Of a stretch of 64,000 bases of DNA, positions 36,183 through 49,884 are shown in pieces. Positions within the stretch are counted from its first letter, which is position 1. Every line of letters begins with the position of its first letter. Origin of the DNA: Takakia lepidozioides (lineage: Eukaryota; Streptophyta; Takakiopsida; Takakiales; Takakiaceae). The translations under genes were made by a program, and so were the position numbers. The notes below the pieces were generated by a model, which had not been told where the DNA came from, ran no database searches, and was given only the letters and a program-made list of their open reading frames with translations. The stretch spans positions 79,526,756 through 79,590,755 of the forward strand of contig CM060731.1 in assembly GCA_030704615.1 (NCBI GenBank). The letters run 5' to 3'.

Positions 36183-39100
36183 ATGGCAGTGGAAGCAGCG
36201 ACGGAAACTGCGCAGGTGCAGGTATCAGTAGGGGGAATTGACCCCACTACACCGTTGGTGTATGAAGGTGATACATTCCAAAATCCTGAAGACATAAGCG
36301 AAGACTGGGTTTCCTTGTTCTTAGATGCGTCTATGCTTGATGAACATTCGTCCTCTCTCCCGTCTGATTTCGAGCCCTTTCCAAATCTCAAGGGCACTTC
36401 CGAGGAACCAATTGATCAGTTTGCACAGGAAGACCTACTACCCAAGTCATTCCTTGCGAATTGCTTCGATGAGGGGGCTATTCATACCAATGCAATCCTC
36501 GCGAATTCCTCTTCCATGCAGTCAAGTGTGCCCGTCCAATCTCTTATAAACTCTCTACTTACGGACACGACATTGACACAGGTAAATCATCCACCTCCAT
36601 CACAGGCTAATGTACATGCCCCTGGCAAGTTGGTTGCTAATGGACCCCTCTTCTCTACCACATGCTGCCCGGTATCCCCAGCCGCTCCCACATTTTGCTC
36701 AACCTTTCCCCCTGCCGTCTGTGCAACTGATGCTGCAGGCGCTTGTTCCGTGGACTCGCAGCCGTTTCCACCCACGAGGGCCTTTCAATCAGATTATGCG
36801 CCATTGCACTCTCAATCAATATCACCTGAGAGCAGCCTCACGCAGTTGAGTGGTGAATCCAGATCCAGAATGGAGACAGATGTGTGGGACAAACAGATGG
36901 ATCAAGGGATGGTAGTTTTGCTCAAGCACGAATCAATCGCAGATGTGTTCTCTGGATCCGAGGGCGAGAGTCCGACATCCACAGTAAACCCTATTTTCCA
37001 AGGGGAATCTGCGTGCGATCGCACGTCTCTGCCAGACAGCACCCGACTGCAATGCTCCTCTGTATTGCTGGATTGTGAAGAAGGAGGGATGGGCGGGACA
37101 CCATTGGGTTATGAGGCCTTATCAAGCACAGACTCCCCCCCAAGACTTGAACCCACACAGGGTTTACCGGAGGGCGAGGGTTTTGGCATGCGGCATTTGC
37201 ATGGCATCAGCAATGCCATCAAAGTCGGGTTACTAGGAAGAAATGGAGATAGGTGCGATCGTAAGAGGAGAGCTATAGAGAGAGAAGAGTCCGAAGTGGG
37301 ACAGACCAGAGAAAATAGTGGGAGGGATGTTCAGTGCATGCCATATAGCTCTGGAAGCTTTGGGTTCGAAGACCAGCATAGCGATCAGAGTGATGGAGAC
37401 AAGAAGGGAGAGGTCGGGGATGAAGATGAAGAAAAACGGCAGTCACGCTTGATGCGTAACAGAGAGAGTGCCCAGCTTTCTCGACAGAGGAAGAAAGTGT
37501 ATGTGGATGAGCTGGAGGGAAGGCTTCGGACCATGGCAGCCACTGTAGCTGAGCTCAATGCCACTATCAGTCACCTCACTGCAGAGAACGTGAACCTGCG
37601 AAGACAGCTGGGTTATTATTACCCACCTCCTGGTCAGTGATCCAATGTTCTCGTGATATCGCATGTTTGCTGAAATGAACAGCTCGTATGTCCTTCTTAC
37701 ACTTGTTTGGGGCACTTGTTTTGGGCCTCATTTGTCTTGGTTCCATCTTAGTAGATCTTGGCTTAGAGTTTACTTCAGCTTTTCTAACCAAGTTGTCCTC
37801 CTTTAAAAAGGAGCAATCAGGAAATTGAGAGTGCAGCACTGGCATGTAAACTGAGGTCAATAAGCTCAGGTTCACCATAGTGATGCAAGCCTACATGATG
37901 TTCACTTTTGCCTCACCAGCACAGTAAATGATGCACATTATACTCTTAACTGGTAAACAAATTTGACAATGAGATGGCTAATGTATGGGTGAATGGTAAG
38001 GTCCAGCACTGTGATGTTTTTGGGAAATACTTTTCCTATTGGTACTGTCAGTGGAGTTTTGAAGGTGAGAGCAAAATGAATTGGGCATGGTTCAGCCAAA
38101 TCTGAAACTCTAGCTTTCTTTTCCCAGGTGCGTGTGTGCGGCCTGGTATGCAGGTCATGGGGCCGCAAGTGCTGCCCCTGGGAGCCTATCCAGGGGTAGT
38201 GGGTGGAAGGCCCGTGTATCCAGGGGGTCCTGTGCCACCCATTCCAATCCCAAGACTCAAAACACAACAATCATCGGTTAGGACATCAAAGAGATCCAAG
38301 ATTTTAGGTGGAAAAGACGAGTCTGGAACCAAGAAGAGGGCCAAGCGGAAAATGGCAGGTGTTGCATCAGTTGCCGTTATGAGCCTTTTATGCATTGCCA
38401 TGCTAGTCAGTCCCTCAGACTGGGCACACAACAGGGTGGAGAGAGGGGGAAGGGGGGAACCCAGCAGCTTCACGGGCAGTGGGGCATTCACACAGATTGG
38501 TGGCGTCCGGGTTGGTGGTCGGGTGTTGACCAGCTGGGGTGAAGGGGAAGGCCCTGTCAACCTCACCCGTGGCAACTCCTGGGAACCAGGACCTGGCTGG
38601 ATGCCACTTGAAGATGGTGAGTATGGGCCAGAGAGAGAGGGAATAATGAGTCTGCAGTACACTACAAATGACGACAAAAAAGATGAGATGGCAAAACCTC
38701 AAACATCAGGAGTGCTACCGCATGGGGGAGGGTTCTCCCAGCAGCAAGGGTTGGGTCCAAATGCCAGCCTTGCAAGCGCTGCTGAAAGGGGGAGCCAAAA
38801 TCGACCTGCTGACTGTTTTCAGGGCGTGCGGGTTCCAGTGTTGCTTGGTGGTGGCATGTTTCCAGCCAATACCAGTGAGCCGTTTGCTGCATCGCTTTTT
38901 GTACCAAGGGATAATCGGCTTGTGAAGGTGGATGGCAACCTCATAATTCAAGCAGTTATGGCTGGTGACAAAGCTGCTAAAGGGTCCGCACAGAAAGTGG
39001 GTGGTAAGAAGGGTAAGGGAGAGCGAGGCTCCCCTCTTGCACCAAGAGGACGTCAGGTGCTCAAAGCTGTCTCAACAAAGGCACTCAAGGGGGCTACCCA

Positions 39101-40863
39101 TGGAGGCCTAGGTGCTGAGACCAACAGTGGAGCACTGGTTACTAACAAGGCTCTGACAGCCAATCAAAGAACCACGTATGGCAGCAGCAATACCGTGCCA
39201 TCGGTGCTGCGTTCGGGATCATTGCAGGATTGGGTGCTTGGTGGCCTTCAAGGTACCTTTCGTTTTTGTCTCCCTCCCTCTCAGTCAATGGGTTCCTATT
39301 AATAATTGAAGATGTGCACAAAGTCCCAAATTCTGTAATCTACGGGTTTATCTCTTTGTGTGGGGTGCTCTTGTGTGTGGTCTTGAATTTTGCTACTTTT
39401 GCAATCTGAAAGCTCTGAAGAGAGGCGGTACAAGGAATGAAGCACAGCAGAAGCAAAATGTTCAGCCTCTTAGAGAGAATCATAAGGCTGTAGCTGCCAC
39501 TCAGAAAACCCCCTATGGCATTGGCCCTTATGCTGTGGTCCCCAGGGGACCATTGCATTCGTGGGTTTTGGCAGGCCTTTCCACAGGTACTCCTCCCTCT
39601 TGTTCCTGATGAATGTTCATAAATAGGTTCGATAATGCATGGAAGTATTTTGCTGAAGAGTCAGACCAAGGTTGTTCACTCATATACTTTTGGCCTCTTT
39701 ACCAAAAAATATGAGAAGTCAAGAGATTCAATTAAATTCATACAATCTGTAAATGCACCTGCTATTGTAAGACCATGTTGTACATTTCTCAGAAGGGCTC
39801 TTTGACCTCTTGATGAGCAGCTGTGAAAGTGCTGAGTTGGTCCATCCAGTAAGAACTACTTAATGGGAAAATAAATCACTAATCAACTAACAATGGATGG
39901 TAATTCAAGAGGTGCACTCGGTGAAAGGGAATCAGAGCTGCAAGAGGGAGATCATGGCTCTACTCTCCAAACATGAAGAGAGGTTTGGCATTTTGATACC
40001 TTCTTGGGCTGGGCTGCCATTGAATTACAAACGGCAGCTTGGAAGGAAGGCTAATGAATTGGGTTACTGCAATTTGCGAAACAGCTCACTTAGTAAGCTG
40101 CCACTTTCAGCAGAAAGAACTGATCAGTTTGGAAACCATACTCTGCTGTGGAGCTGACGTTCCAATCTGATTATAGATAATGTGGCATATAATCTCTTAA
40201 ATTGTGTTTTCTTGAGTTGTTTACAAACATAATTTTGTAGCACCTGAAGTTTAGAGCTATGCTGTGAGAGATTGAGAATTAGTCTATGTCGTGGTGCTAG
40301 CTTTTGATAACCTAGGTCTCTCTTTTCTCATTGCTCTAATGAGTGTTATTTTGGCAGGACCTGTGCTGAGCACAGGTATGTGCACTGAGGTATTCCAGTT
40401 TGACACGTCCCCTGCTGCCTCTGCTCCATCTGCTCAGTCATCTGCCGCTCCTGCCAATGATGTTGTGGAGGCTGTTGCAAGGGAAGAAGCCCAAGGCAAC
40501 TCTCACAACAACACCGCTAAAATGTCAGTCCCTTTGGTGCCTCGCAGTCGAAGGGACCCATTTGCTGTTCGGTTACCTCCTGTCAGACAGTCCTCGTCTC
40601 GGTCGGTGGAGGAAGGAAAGGGAAATGGGACAGATCCGGCAGCGGCGAGGGATCAGCTTCAATGTCCGAACCAGAGGGAGGGGTCTTCAAGCATGGTGGT
40701 GTCTGTGTTGGCAGGTCCACAGGAGTTTAGAGACAGCGGGAGGAAGGGTGGAAAAGGGATGTCGCAAATTTTTGTAGTGGTTCTTGTTGATAGCGTCAAG
40801 TATGTAACTTACTCATGTATGCTTCCACCAACTGGCCCTCAACCACACGTGGTCGCAGGCTGA
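36183..40863 (+). CDS. Membrane-tethered bZIP transcription factor (bZIP17/bZIP28 family), four exons
   Basis: Exons 36183-37632, 38128-39252, 39413-39586 and 40358-40863 join, all in phase 1, to 3,255 nt (1,084 residues). The acidic/Ser-rich N-terminus is the expected activation region. The bZIP (about 416-478) has LMRNRESAQLSRQRKK followed by a leucine heptad helix ending LRRQLG. A single membrane span (about 560-580, MAGVASVAVMSLLCIAMLV) follows a basic stop. The C-terminal region would face the ER lumen and ends with IFVVVLVDSVKYVTYSC, the hallmark end of plant bZIP17/28/49. These factors are released by site-1/site-2 proteases in ER stress and activate chaperone genes. GGRVLTSW after the span could be the S1P site (inferred). 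It is longer than the Arabidopsis members. Neighbours are unrelated. Confidence 0.93.
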
Positions 40864-43106
40864 TGACACATTACTTTGCACAGGTGCTCTCCCTTTCTCA
40901 CTAGGCTTCCTGCGGAAGTAATAAATCTCTTTTGTAGATAGTCACTGGGCTTGGCATTCCCGCTTTTCCCGCTTCTGCAGGGAGTTTTGCTTACTTTCAG
41001 TCACACACAATTCACATAAGCAAATTTGTTTGTGTTTAATATCCAGTTAGTTGACTCTGAAATGTGATTTGTTAGGCATAATCAATTAAGGAACTGCAGA
41101 GCATCATGGACCAAGCCTTGGAGAATGTAGCAAGACTTGATGCCTGGTCCTTACCATGGATGCTGCACTTAAACTATACTGTAGCATGTTCATTGCAGTT
41201 TGATGCGGGGATTGAAATTTGTCCTGTGTACAGTGTGAATGACATGCCTGTTCTTTCTGTCTGCTTTTGCAGATCTCTGATGCCTGGTGTTTTTCAGCTA
41301 TTGTTTCACAAATCAGAAGTGCAGTCCCAAGAGGGGAGAACGGCACCCTTCTTTCATCAAGTGTCGGTGTCCATATGTACAGTACATGTGCTGGGCCTGT
41401 TGATTGGGCTTAAAAAGGAGTCTACACTCAGTTCACATGACATCATTGATTCTATGTGCCCCTTAATTTGGGAGATAAGACAAACAATTGCTGATAGTTT
41501 CAGTAAGAATTGAAAGTTGTCTAGTGATACTGTGCTGTGATGATTTCTTGCACTCTTATCTGGTAGACGAGCAGGACTCTGTGATTATTGTGGGGATCTT
41601 TTCTTGGAGCATAAGTAGGTTTTGTTTCACAAAGGGATTCTCACTTACCGAGGGCCCCCACCAGCATATTTACAGGCCACCCATTTACAAATACCTTCCG
41701 AGTCTGGAAGGTGGTTTTGTTCAGTCTCTGGCCAGATGAAAATACTTTCTAATCTTATGAGAATGGCTTTGCAAGAATTGATGAACTATGCAAAGTTTGA
41801 AACTGCAGGCTTGAGAATGAGTGGATGCATGTTACTCCTACATTTGCTAATACAGAGTGATTCAGCCACATAGCTTTGCTGAAGATTCCCTTGCGATGTC
41901 TTGTATAGAAGCTCCCTGGATTATGGTAGTCATGTGCATGTTTGTGCTAGTCAGCTAGATTTCATCAAGCTAGCCTGGAGCTAAAAACCTTTCTTCCCAG
42001 TCTGTTGTTCAGGTTTTTTTTAAGCCATTGTATTACTCAATTGCAAGTAATCCATCTCTCTGTGCACAACAGTACATCCTCTTGAGAGCACGTCCCTGTG
42101 GTTGGGTGTGCCTATGCAAAACCAAGGGTGATTTTGGTTCAATCCTTCAAGAAAGGTACGTTGGATTGGGTGTTGAGCAGTGGCCTTGGCCAAGATTAAA
42201 CAATCTTTCGCTTTTGAACAACTCAAATCTTTTTCTCTCACATACCCCAGAAGGGCTGCACATCGGCTGCTGTCTTTCACCCTGTTGACTCTCCCCTTTT
42301 GTGAATTGTCAACCCAAGTAAAATGGATTGAGTTGGAGCTTGGATGTACTTCCAAAGCTCTAGATGTGTGAAGACTTATCGTATTGACATACAGGAGTAT
42401 ATGATGACAGATATCGGTCGAGCAAGGTAGGCAACCACATAAAGATCTATTGCGGTCGTGTATAACTGACTGTTGTGCGCCCCACTTCACACAACCAAAG
42501 GAGGCACCTAGACCACTGCAATCATTCTTTATCCAGACCCAAGACTGCACTTGAAGTGGGCTGGAATGCTTCAAAGGCTGTACAGTACTCAAATGGAGTT
42601 AGATGTTGAACACCAGAGTGTTTCCAATTGCAACTATCCTCCTTAGTTCAACTATTTGGTATGTTTTCTGCTGTGTGCAGACATCCAAAGCCAGCCAACC
42701 TGAATGAATCTCAAACTCAAGCAAAGGGATTCTATTTGGCATCAACTCCAACATTTTGTAGCGTATCTCCTATGGTTTCATGGCACCAGTTCAGATTAGG
42801 AATGGGAAGGAAAAGTGACTGGTTTTGCAGGTGTACTCCTCAAGCTTCTGTAAATATATCTGGAGCACTCCAAACTCCAAATACAATGGAGCTTCTTGAT
42901 TGTCTGCAAGATAATACTTAGTCAAGAAGCTGCCAGTAGCTCTTGCATCATAACGTTCTTATTGCTCTCCTGGAATAAATCAATGCTTGTGGGTGCCTTG
43001 CCAGGTCAGCGTGACACAATCATCGTTTGGTCTGGCTCAGTCCTAATAGCCAAACAAAAATTAAATTTGGCAGCACATCTACGCAAAAGACTACTCCCCC
43101 AAGTGG
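40864..43106. other. Interval between convergent bZIP and BAHD genes
   Basis: It contains the presumed 3' UTRs of both genes. Frames of up to 190 codons on the minus strand (42592-42020) show no domain I recognise and have no ordered composition; I treat them as chance frames. Confidence 0.45.
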
Positions 43107-46100
43107 TTACTTGTCGTGGAAAAATTCAGGATCAGACTGTAGTCTGTCCATGTGCTCTGGCTTGAGGGCCACAAACACATTCAAATAGCCCTCGCCCTTG
43201 TGACTGGGAAGCATCAGCACCGACCCATCAAAAGGATTGTTCCCTGGGCTGCAAAAAATGGGCTTTCCTGATCCAAAATCAAGCAGCATAAACCCCATAC
43301 GTGCCCAGCTGGCAGTAGACACATCATGGCCAGCACTGTCTCCCCAATTACAGTTCATCACCAGAGTGTTTTTGTGTGCTTGCGCAAATGCGAGCACTGA
43401 TCGCATGTACTCATCACTGAACCCACTTATCGCCTCCCGTATTTTTCTGGCTACAAATGAGAGAGGGTTTTGCACAACATCTCCAGCTGTTGCAACTGCT
43501 CTAACAAAGCAAATTGCATTGCCAAAATAGCCTTCAGGAAGGTTAGGTTTCATCCGTTTTCGGGCATCAAGTGTAGTTATGAACTTGGTGTCTTCCAAGG
43601 GATGCAGGCCCCGCGCCTTGGTCACTGAGTGCCAGACATGGGCATTGATGCTTTCAAATGTTGAGAATGTCCCACTCTCCCCTTCTCCAAAAGCTTTACT
43701 CTTTATTCGCTTCAACTCTGCCGGACTGAAAATGAACATTCGCTCAGTGGGCCAAGAAGACACATCTTGTTTAGGTGCTGCAAGTTCTGGGCCAGTGATG
43801 GATGTTAGCTCAGGGGGTTGGAAGTCAGACAGCACAGGCAATTGTACTTTAAGGAGTGCCCGGTCATGGAAAGGTGGGTTCGATAGCTCCTTCTGTTGTG
43901 CTACTTCAGACCAAGATGTGAGAAACTGGCTGACAGAAAGGCCATCCGTGCAGGCATGGTTGATGCTGGTAAGAAGAGAGGCACCCCCGCATGCAAAGCG
44001 TGTCACCTGATCACCACCCCAAAACCATTCCCAAGGTTTAATCCCAGGCAGATGGAGACAGTTGCTGCATAATCATCGGTCCATCATCCACATGACAATT
44101 TCCAATTGTCACAGTAGTATGAGCCGACACCCTTCAGTCTTATCCAGGGGACACTGAAGCTTTATTTTACAAAAAGCAGGCATAAGAGAAAAGGGGGAGG
44201 GAGGAAGATTTCAGAAATTGTAGAACAGCACACAATTCCCAAAAAATTGCATTCATTAACAAAAAGTATATTAGACTATGTTGCGGCATTTGGACATTCT
44301 GAGGATTTGAGGACTTTTTAGCACTGTAGAAGCATTCGGCATAGCTCCCTTCCCCAAGGGTTTGTACTTCACAAAACAGTCACCACTCTTGCGGCTGGCG
44401 GCCAAGGAGAGCAGCAACATAACTCAGGTCCGAAAATAGCACGGCTCTGAGTGAATGCTTCATGAACACAGTCAACACATCAAGAACAGTGCCATTGGGG
44501 TTGAGCATCATTCTTTATGGCAACAGCCAGGAGATATGATGACACTGCTGCAAGAACTGTAAAATGGGTTCCATGAAAGGATCAAATCACAGAAGGGCTG
44601 AACACTTGGACAGTAGAATTGTACTTTGCAACTAGCTTTGCACATTGGGACAGAAACTTTCCTCAGTGTTGTGGAATGCCTGACCAACAGGCGTGTGTGT
44701 AAACTCTTATCTGTTGAAGTAGAGCTGGTATCATCTTCTTTAAGTGGGAGTGCATCTCTCTCCCTGGGATCTGACAGTTGTTGAACAAACCTAATCCCTG
44801 TGCCTAGTGAAATACAAAGCAAGGGCTTTCAAGTGGTGCCGTGCATCACCTTGTGCCTATCGTAATGCTGAACTGGTTTTGTGACCTTTTTCTTGTGGTA
44901 CAGCTTACTAACAAGCTGATATGCCCACCACAAGACCTAGCATTTCAGACCACGAACCCACACCAGCTTTGCAGTGTATGCCACAGCTAACATATAGTTT
45001 TACTTCATTACTTCAGGCAGTTGGTTGAGGTTTTAGTCAACTTAGTTGTTGCTTGTCAGGGCTTCCGTTCAGTTGTTTCTACTTTTCTCTCCTGTTGGAG
45101 ACGTTTTAATCTCATGTAGGATCCTGTCATGTTCTGGTTTTAAATAAAGCCCTACGAGGATACATCAGATATCAGTTGGGTTTTCTGGTTTCAAAAGGCA
45201 TTCACTCTTGCATATTTGATCGAGGCTCTCAAGGATTGCCTGTCCTACTGAGGCCTAGTAGGCAAGGGTATCTTCTCTCTAGGCGGTTTCAGGAGGGCCC
45301 TTTCGAATGGTTCATAGCACTTCCTCACCTATCGAGGCTGTCAGCTCCTATCCAACGCTCAAATACATTACTCCCGATCCAGAAGAGACTCGCCCACGTA
45401 CCAGAAGTTTGCTATGGTGGATGAAATGTGGCGATCCTTCAACATAAAGCACTCACTCTTTGGGCCAAAAATAAGTGGAATTTTGAGCTAAGACTAATAT
45501 CTTTCAACCATCCATTAAAGACTCCGAGGAAGGAATCTACAGCCAGATTTCCGTGTGTGTCTAAGAGAGAGAGGGAAATGAAATGAAATGAAATGAGAAA
45601 GGAGCAAGAGTCTGAATGGAAGTGAGGGGAAGAACCTGAATGTAAGTGACGGGATACTTGAAAATGGCGTCGCCAGCAACAGCAGGTACTGGATCCAAGA
45701 GCTCCGTGTAGAGCCTATTAGGCTTGAAGTCGTCGAAGTCAGCCAACGTGCCATCTACTGTGACCTCTACAAATTCCACTCCAGCATTATTGCAAACCAA
45801 CTCTAATTTCTTGTCTTCTCTTCTCCTCAGCCGTCCTGCTGCTGGGTAAAACAGCACTAGAACTTTTTCCAGAGATTCCTTCATCAGTTTGGTGGGCAAC
45901 ACCTGTTCGCACATGCATACAAGATCCGGAGAACATATTATCAGTACGAACACCACCTCTCTTGGCAGATCGGATAGGAGAGATCCAGAAATTCAGCTCC
46001 AGATAATTTAGGCAACAGGGAAGATGTAGACTTTACAGACTCAAACATCTTTGGCCAGGTCAACCCAGCAATCGACTTCAGATGCTGACAATTTTATCGT

Positions 46101-46176
46101 TCTTGAACAAGAAATGCAGAGATGCGAAACGAGCAGCATGATATACTAGTTCGGCGTCCTGAGGGAGAATTACATG

Positions 46177-46259
<83 letters not shown>

Positions 46260-46421
46260 GTTTTGCATTACCTCTTCACCATCGGGGCGCATTGCATAAA
46301 AGAGAAGAAGAGGAACATGGCGCGGACGCGGAATATGGTCAGCACCTGACATGAACAAGACACATGGCTGGCAGGGAGTGGCTGGATAGATAGTTGACAC
46401 CTCCTTCCTCACAATCTTCAT
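43107..46421 (-). CDS. BAHD (HXXXD-type) acyltransferase, three exons
   Basis: Exons (minus) 46421-46272, 45902-45636 and 44006-43107 join in phase 0 to 1,317 nt, that is 438 residues, the usual BAHD length. Exon 1 carries the typical opening (MKIVRKEVSTIYPATPCQ). Exon 2 has LVLFYPAAGRLRR. Exon 3 has the catalytic HXXXD (HACTD, His about 156, general base) and the structural DFGWG motif in the form DFGSG (about 382). BAHD enzymes transfer acyl groups from CoA thioesters to alcohols or amines in specialised metabolism such as phenolic esters. The substrate cannot be read from sequence; HCT/spermidine-type members share the FYPAAGRLRR context. Intron 1 contains a long (GA)n tract on the sense strand. 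The W-to-S change in DFGWG occurs in other members and need not abolish activity. Confidence 0.92.
46182..46256. repeat. (CT)n microsatellite in BAHD intron 1
   Basis: About 37 uninterrupted CT units, beginning 15 bases inside the intron from its 5' splice site. On the transcript it reads (GA)n. Confidence 0.95.
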
Positions 46422-47688
46422 GCTCCTCACAGATGTCTATCACTGGTGCGTAAGCTCTGTTGAGAACTTGTCAATTCCTCCCCATTCCCCCTTTCACACC
46501 CCAATTACAATCACTCCACACCAGCTGCTTCCCGACGTGATTGCCTCAATCCGACAAAAAAATCCGGTGTTGGACACACAATCAGCCTCCCTTCCTGCAG
46601 CTCGTGCAACAGTCGATCAATGGAAGGGCCAAACAAGTCGGGCACCCAACATGTCCGATAAGCTCCTACGCGCCACTGTCACTCTTCAACTGCTAACCTT
46701 CTGTTTCAGTCACTGCTCATGCTTTGACCTCCCTGGAGAAGAAGAGAAGGACCGGTCCACCCCCCAGGGTCCCGCCTTGATTCCCTTAGTACGTTGCGTA
46801 CATTTCAGTTTTATAGTTGCCGGTAGCGTGAGACTGGACTTGGGACAGGCATCACCGGCCCAGCTACTGTCTGCAGTTGAACTGTGTGAAAGCAGCCGCC
46901 ACGTGGATACCACTCCCCTGATCTTTCCGTCCCCCATGCTGTTTTCCACCTCCCAAGATCGCAATCTCTGTAAAGCTTTATAGAAAGACCCCAACAAATG
47001 AGGTGAGGATACTGACAAAACTCATTTTACACACATTCCCACATGCTCCCGAGTCTCTTGGCATGCCTATCTTTTTTTCCCTGAGTTACCAATGTAACTC
47101 TGAGAGTTGAGGCCCTGGCTGCCATTTCAAAAATTTAAGAAAAAGAAAAAGAAAAAGAAAACTCTCAGAGGATTTTTTCCTTGCTTAAGAAATTCTTAAG
47201 GGCCTCCGTCCCCTTAAAATTTGAAAAAAAATGGAAAAAGTATCAAATGAGAAGGTCAAATATGCCAAGCTCCACACTTGCGCTTGGAGCAGTGTTTTGA
47301 ACAACATTCATCGACTCCGTTCAACATATTAGATACACAGTCAGCATTTGAACCCAGGATTACCTGCCCAGCATCAGCCTCCTTATGGGCGATTGAAATA
47401 TATTTTGTATTATAGTGGTGCTCACATGCGGATATTGTTGGTAGAGTTTGTTCTCGGAGCAAAAAAAGTATTTCATGGGTTCCCATAATTTGTCCCATAA
47501 CATGCTACATATTACTAAGCTGATGCCTCGCTTGTACTTATTAGTTTCAGTTAGTGCTAAACAAGCTGCTCCTCTTTGAGAAAAACTACTTTACTTCATT
47601 GAAAATTCATCCATTTATTGGCCCTGCCCCACAGGGTAAGGACTACTCATCAAGTTGGCCAAAGTGCCCTTAACCTTATATCATGGGT
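46422..47688. other. Upstream region of the BAHD gene
   Basis: Its promoter and 5' UTR must lie here. A plus-strand frame of 187 codons (46420-46983) has no recognised domain and overlaps the likely promoter. A weak tRNA-like B-box (minus, GGGTTCAAATGC near 47350) hints at an eroded SINE. Confidence 0.4.
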
Positions 47689-48191
47689 TGTTCCCATGAG
47701 ACGTAGGGCCGTACCACACTAGCGGCACATCAATAGCACTGACTGGACGTTGCAGGCTAGGGATTGTTGGATGATATAGGTCCATGTCACCAAGAGGCAA
47801 TGAATCGGCTACCACACTATAAGAGAAGCCCAGCGGAAAAAAAAAAAAAAATCGGTAGGAGAGGTAGGAGAGACCATCGCACGGTGGGGTTGGAGAGATC
47901 AGCTTTGCGACGGCGGGAGAATCGACAAAATATCTTCTTAAAATTGTGGAAATGCGGGAGAATCGACAAAATATCTTCCTAAAATTGTGGAATTTCCAGG
48001 GGACACTGCCTGGAAATCCGTATTTCACGGTAACGGTAACGTGACATGTAGGCGCCATGTGAGGTGGCAGCCGCTAGTGTGGTAGGCACACTGCCCTCCC
48101 TTAAACCAGTAGGAGGGTCCAAAATTGAGGGGAAGAAATGAGTGCAGCTTGCCCTCTTGCCGCTAGTGTGGTACGGCCCTTAATGGGAACA
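47689..48191. mobile_element. ~500-bp MITE/foldback-like element with repeated terminal motif
   Basis: GGGCCGTACCACACTAGCGG at 47706-47725 is inverted at 48160-48179, and the outer TGTTCCCAT is inverted as ATGGGAACA. The same terminal motif recurs internally near 48068 and again at about 48216, just outside. A 37-base unit (GCGGGAGAATCGACAAAATA...) is tandemly duplicated at about 47914-47990. There is no coding capacity. Confidence 0.65.
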
Positions 48192-49884
48192 TACAAGTTT
48201 ATAGTTCCCAGTTGGGCACATGCCTAGTGTGGTATGGCCCTTAATGGGTTTCTAGTTCCCCATTGGGCACATGTTACACTCATTTTTTCATTTTTTTGTT
48301 TGCCTTGAGCGTGACTACATTATGCATGCTTATACCAGGAGTGGTCCCAGCTGGGCACATGCTCCTTATGTTTTTAATGTGTTCTATTCCTGGCTGATTG
48401 TCTATGTATATTCATCTATTCATATGTTATGTCCCAAGTGATGAGAGGTTCCTCATGTTCTTTATGTGTTCTACTCAAGCCCACAATGCAAATTGTTTTT
48501 CCCCTCATTGCCAAAAAGGCAGGTGATAAGTTATGAATGAGGACATAATATAATATGAAGATATATATGTAGTATGCTATAATAAATAGTACATATATTA
48601 TAATATTTTTATTTTTATTTTTATTTTTATTTTTTGTATTTTTTTCTTTTAATATAGAGACCACTGTTGTATTGCTATGTAGGTGAAAGACTGATATGTG
48701 CATAATAATAATGATATTTATTTGAATACCAAATTAGTCAACAACAAGGCTTAAGTGTATGTCACGTTGGCCTTGTTAGGCATAACATCATTCCATAAAA
48801 CGTCATATCAGTAAAACAATGGCAGGGCCTCCGTGTATCTCAAGCCTTCCTTGCCTTCTTGCCTTCTTAACCCCTAAGCGGGTTGGAGTGTTTTTGGGGG
48901 TCCCCCTAAAAAATGGGACCCATTGACCCCTCCCAGGCCATATCTGCCAGGAGGAGTTCATCCACGGAAATGAACCTTACTAAGTGGCAGTTACCTACTA
49001 GATGCAGGTACTGTGCAAATTTGGGAAGAATTGACTTTCTGTTTGGGAGATTATAATTTATCAGGGGTGTTTTTTCAACTTCAAAGAAATTTTTTAGGGA
49101 AAATTTTGTTTGACCAAGCAAATTTGGAAAAGGAAGGAAGATTCACATAGCTCCTGGAATTTTTTACAAAATCAAGTTTCCTCTGGTGCTACCTGCAGGG
49201 CCCACAGGGCAAGAAGAATGCCCAAAAGTTTTTCAAAAAAACCAAAAACTGCTCTGTAGATGGGCTTTATGTGACTTTTCCAATCACTTCCATTTGAGGG
49301 CTGTCCACGTCGGCAGGTCAACTGCAGTGGGGGCAAAGTTTTGGGTTTTTGGGGGCGCAGTAAAGTGGAGCATGTGGCATTAATTCCAGCTATCACTTTT
49401 CATTCAGACACTTTTTATCCGATTTCATCCACGAAAGTTATTCTGTGGATGAAAACGGCTGCGACCTGATTCAGGTCGCGCCGGCCTTTAGGGGCAGGAC
49501 TAGATGTTTAGCACATATACTCGTGATGATGTTTCGAATTAGTCGAAAGAGGTGAAGCGGGAATATCTCATCCATATAAATGAATGAAATTTCTGGATGA
49601 ATAACTTTATGCATGCGAGAGTAAGCCAGGGCTTGCATTTACTCCATGCATTTTATTTTCACAAGTTGTTCAATAACAGAGATGTTACCTGGGGAGAGAA
49701 GGCACATCATGAAAGTAGTTTTGAGCAAAGGAGAGGAGGTGACACCTGGGGAAGGCACAACATGGGCTTAGCCATTTCTTACACTGATACAGTCTCCTCT
49801 ATAGAGTAAAGAGAAGCCAATAAAGGGAGGGTATCAGTGAGTGCTTGCCTTTCAACATATGCAAAACATATCATTTAAAGGCAA
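48192..49884. other. AT-rich intergenic stretch
   Basis: It begins with a ~50-base tandem duplicate of the MITE edge (GGCCCTTAATGGG...GGGCACATG, 48174-48280). Then follow A/T simple repeats ((TTTTA)n near 48605-48635) and no recognised gene. Confidence 0.4.

Noticed and set aside
42020..42592. A 190-codon minus-strand frame between the bZIP and BAHD genes
   Set aside because: No recognisable domain, no splice context linking it to either gene; treated as a chance frame or UTR.
46420..46983. A 187-codon plus-strand frame upstream of the BAHD gene
   Set aside because: It overlaps the probable promoter of a well-supported gene on the other strand and resembles no family.
47330..47400. A further tRNA-derived SINE
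   Set aside because: Only a B-box-like GGTTCAAATGC can be seen; no convincing A box at the right distance.
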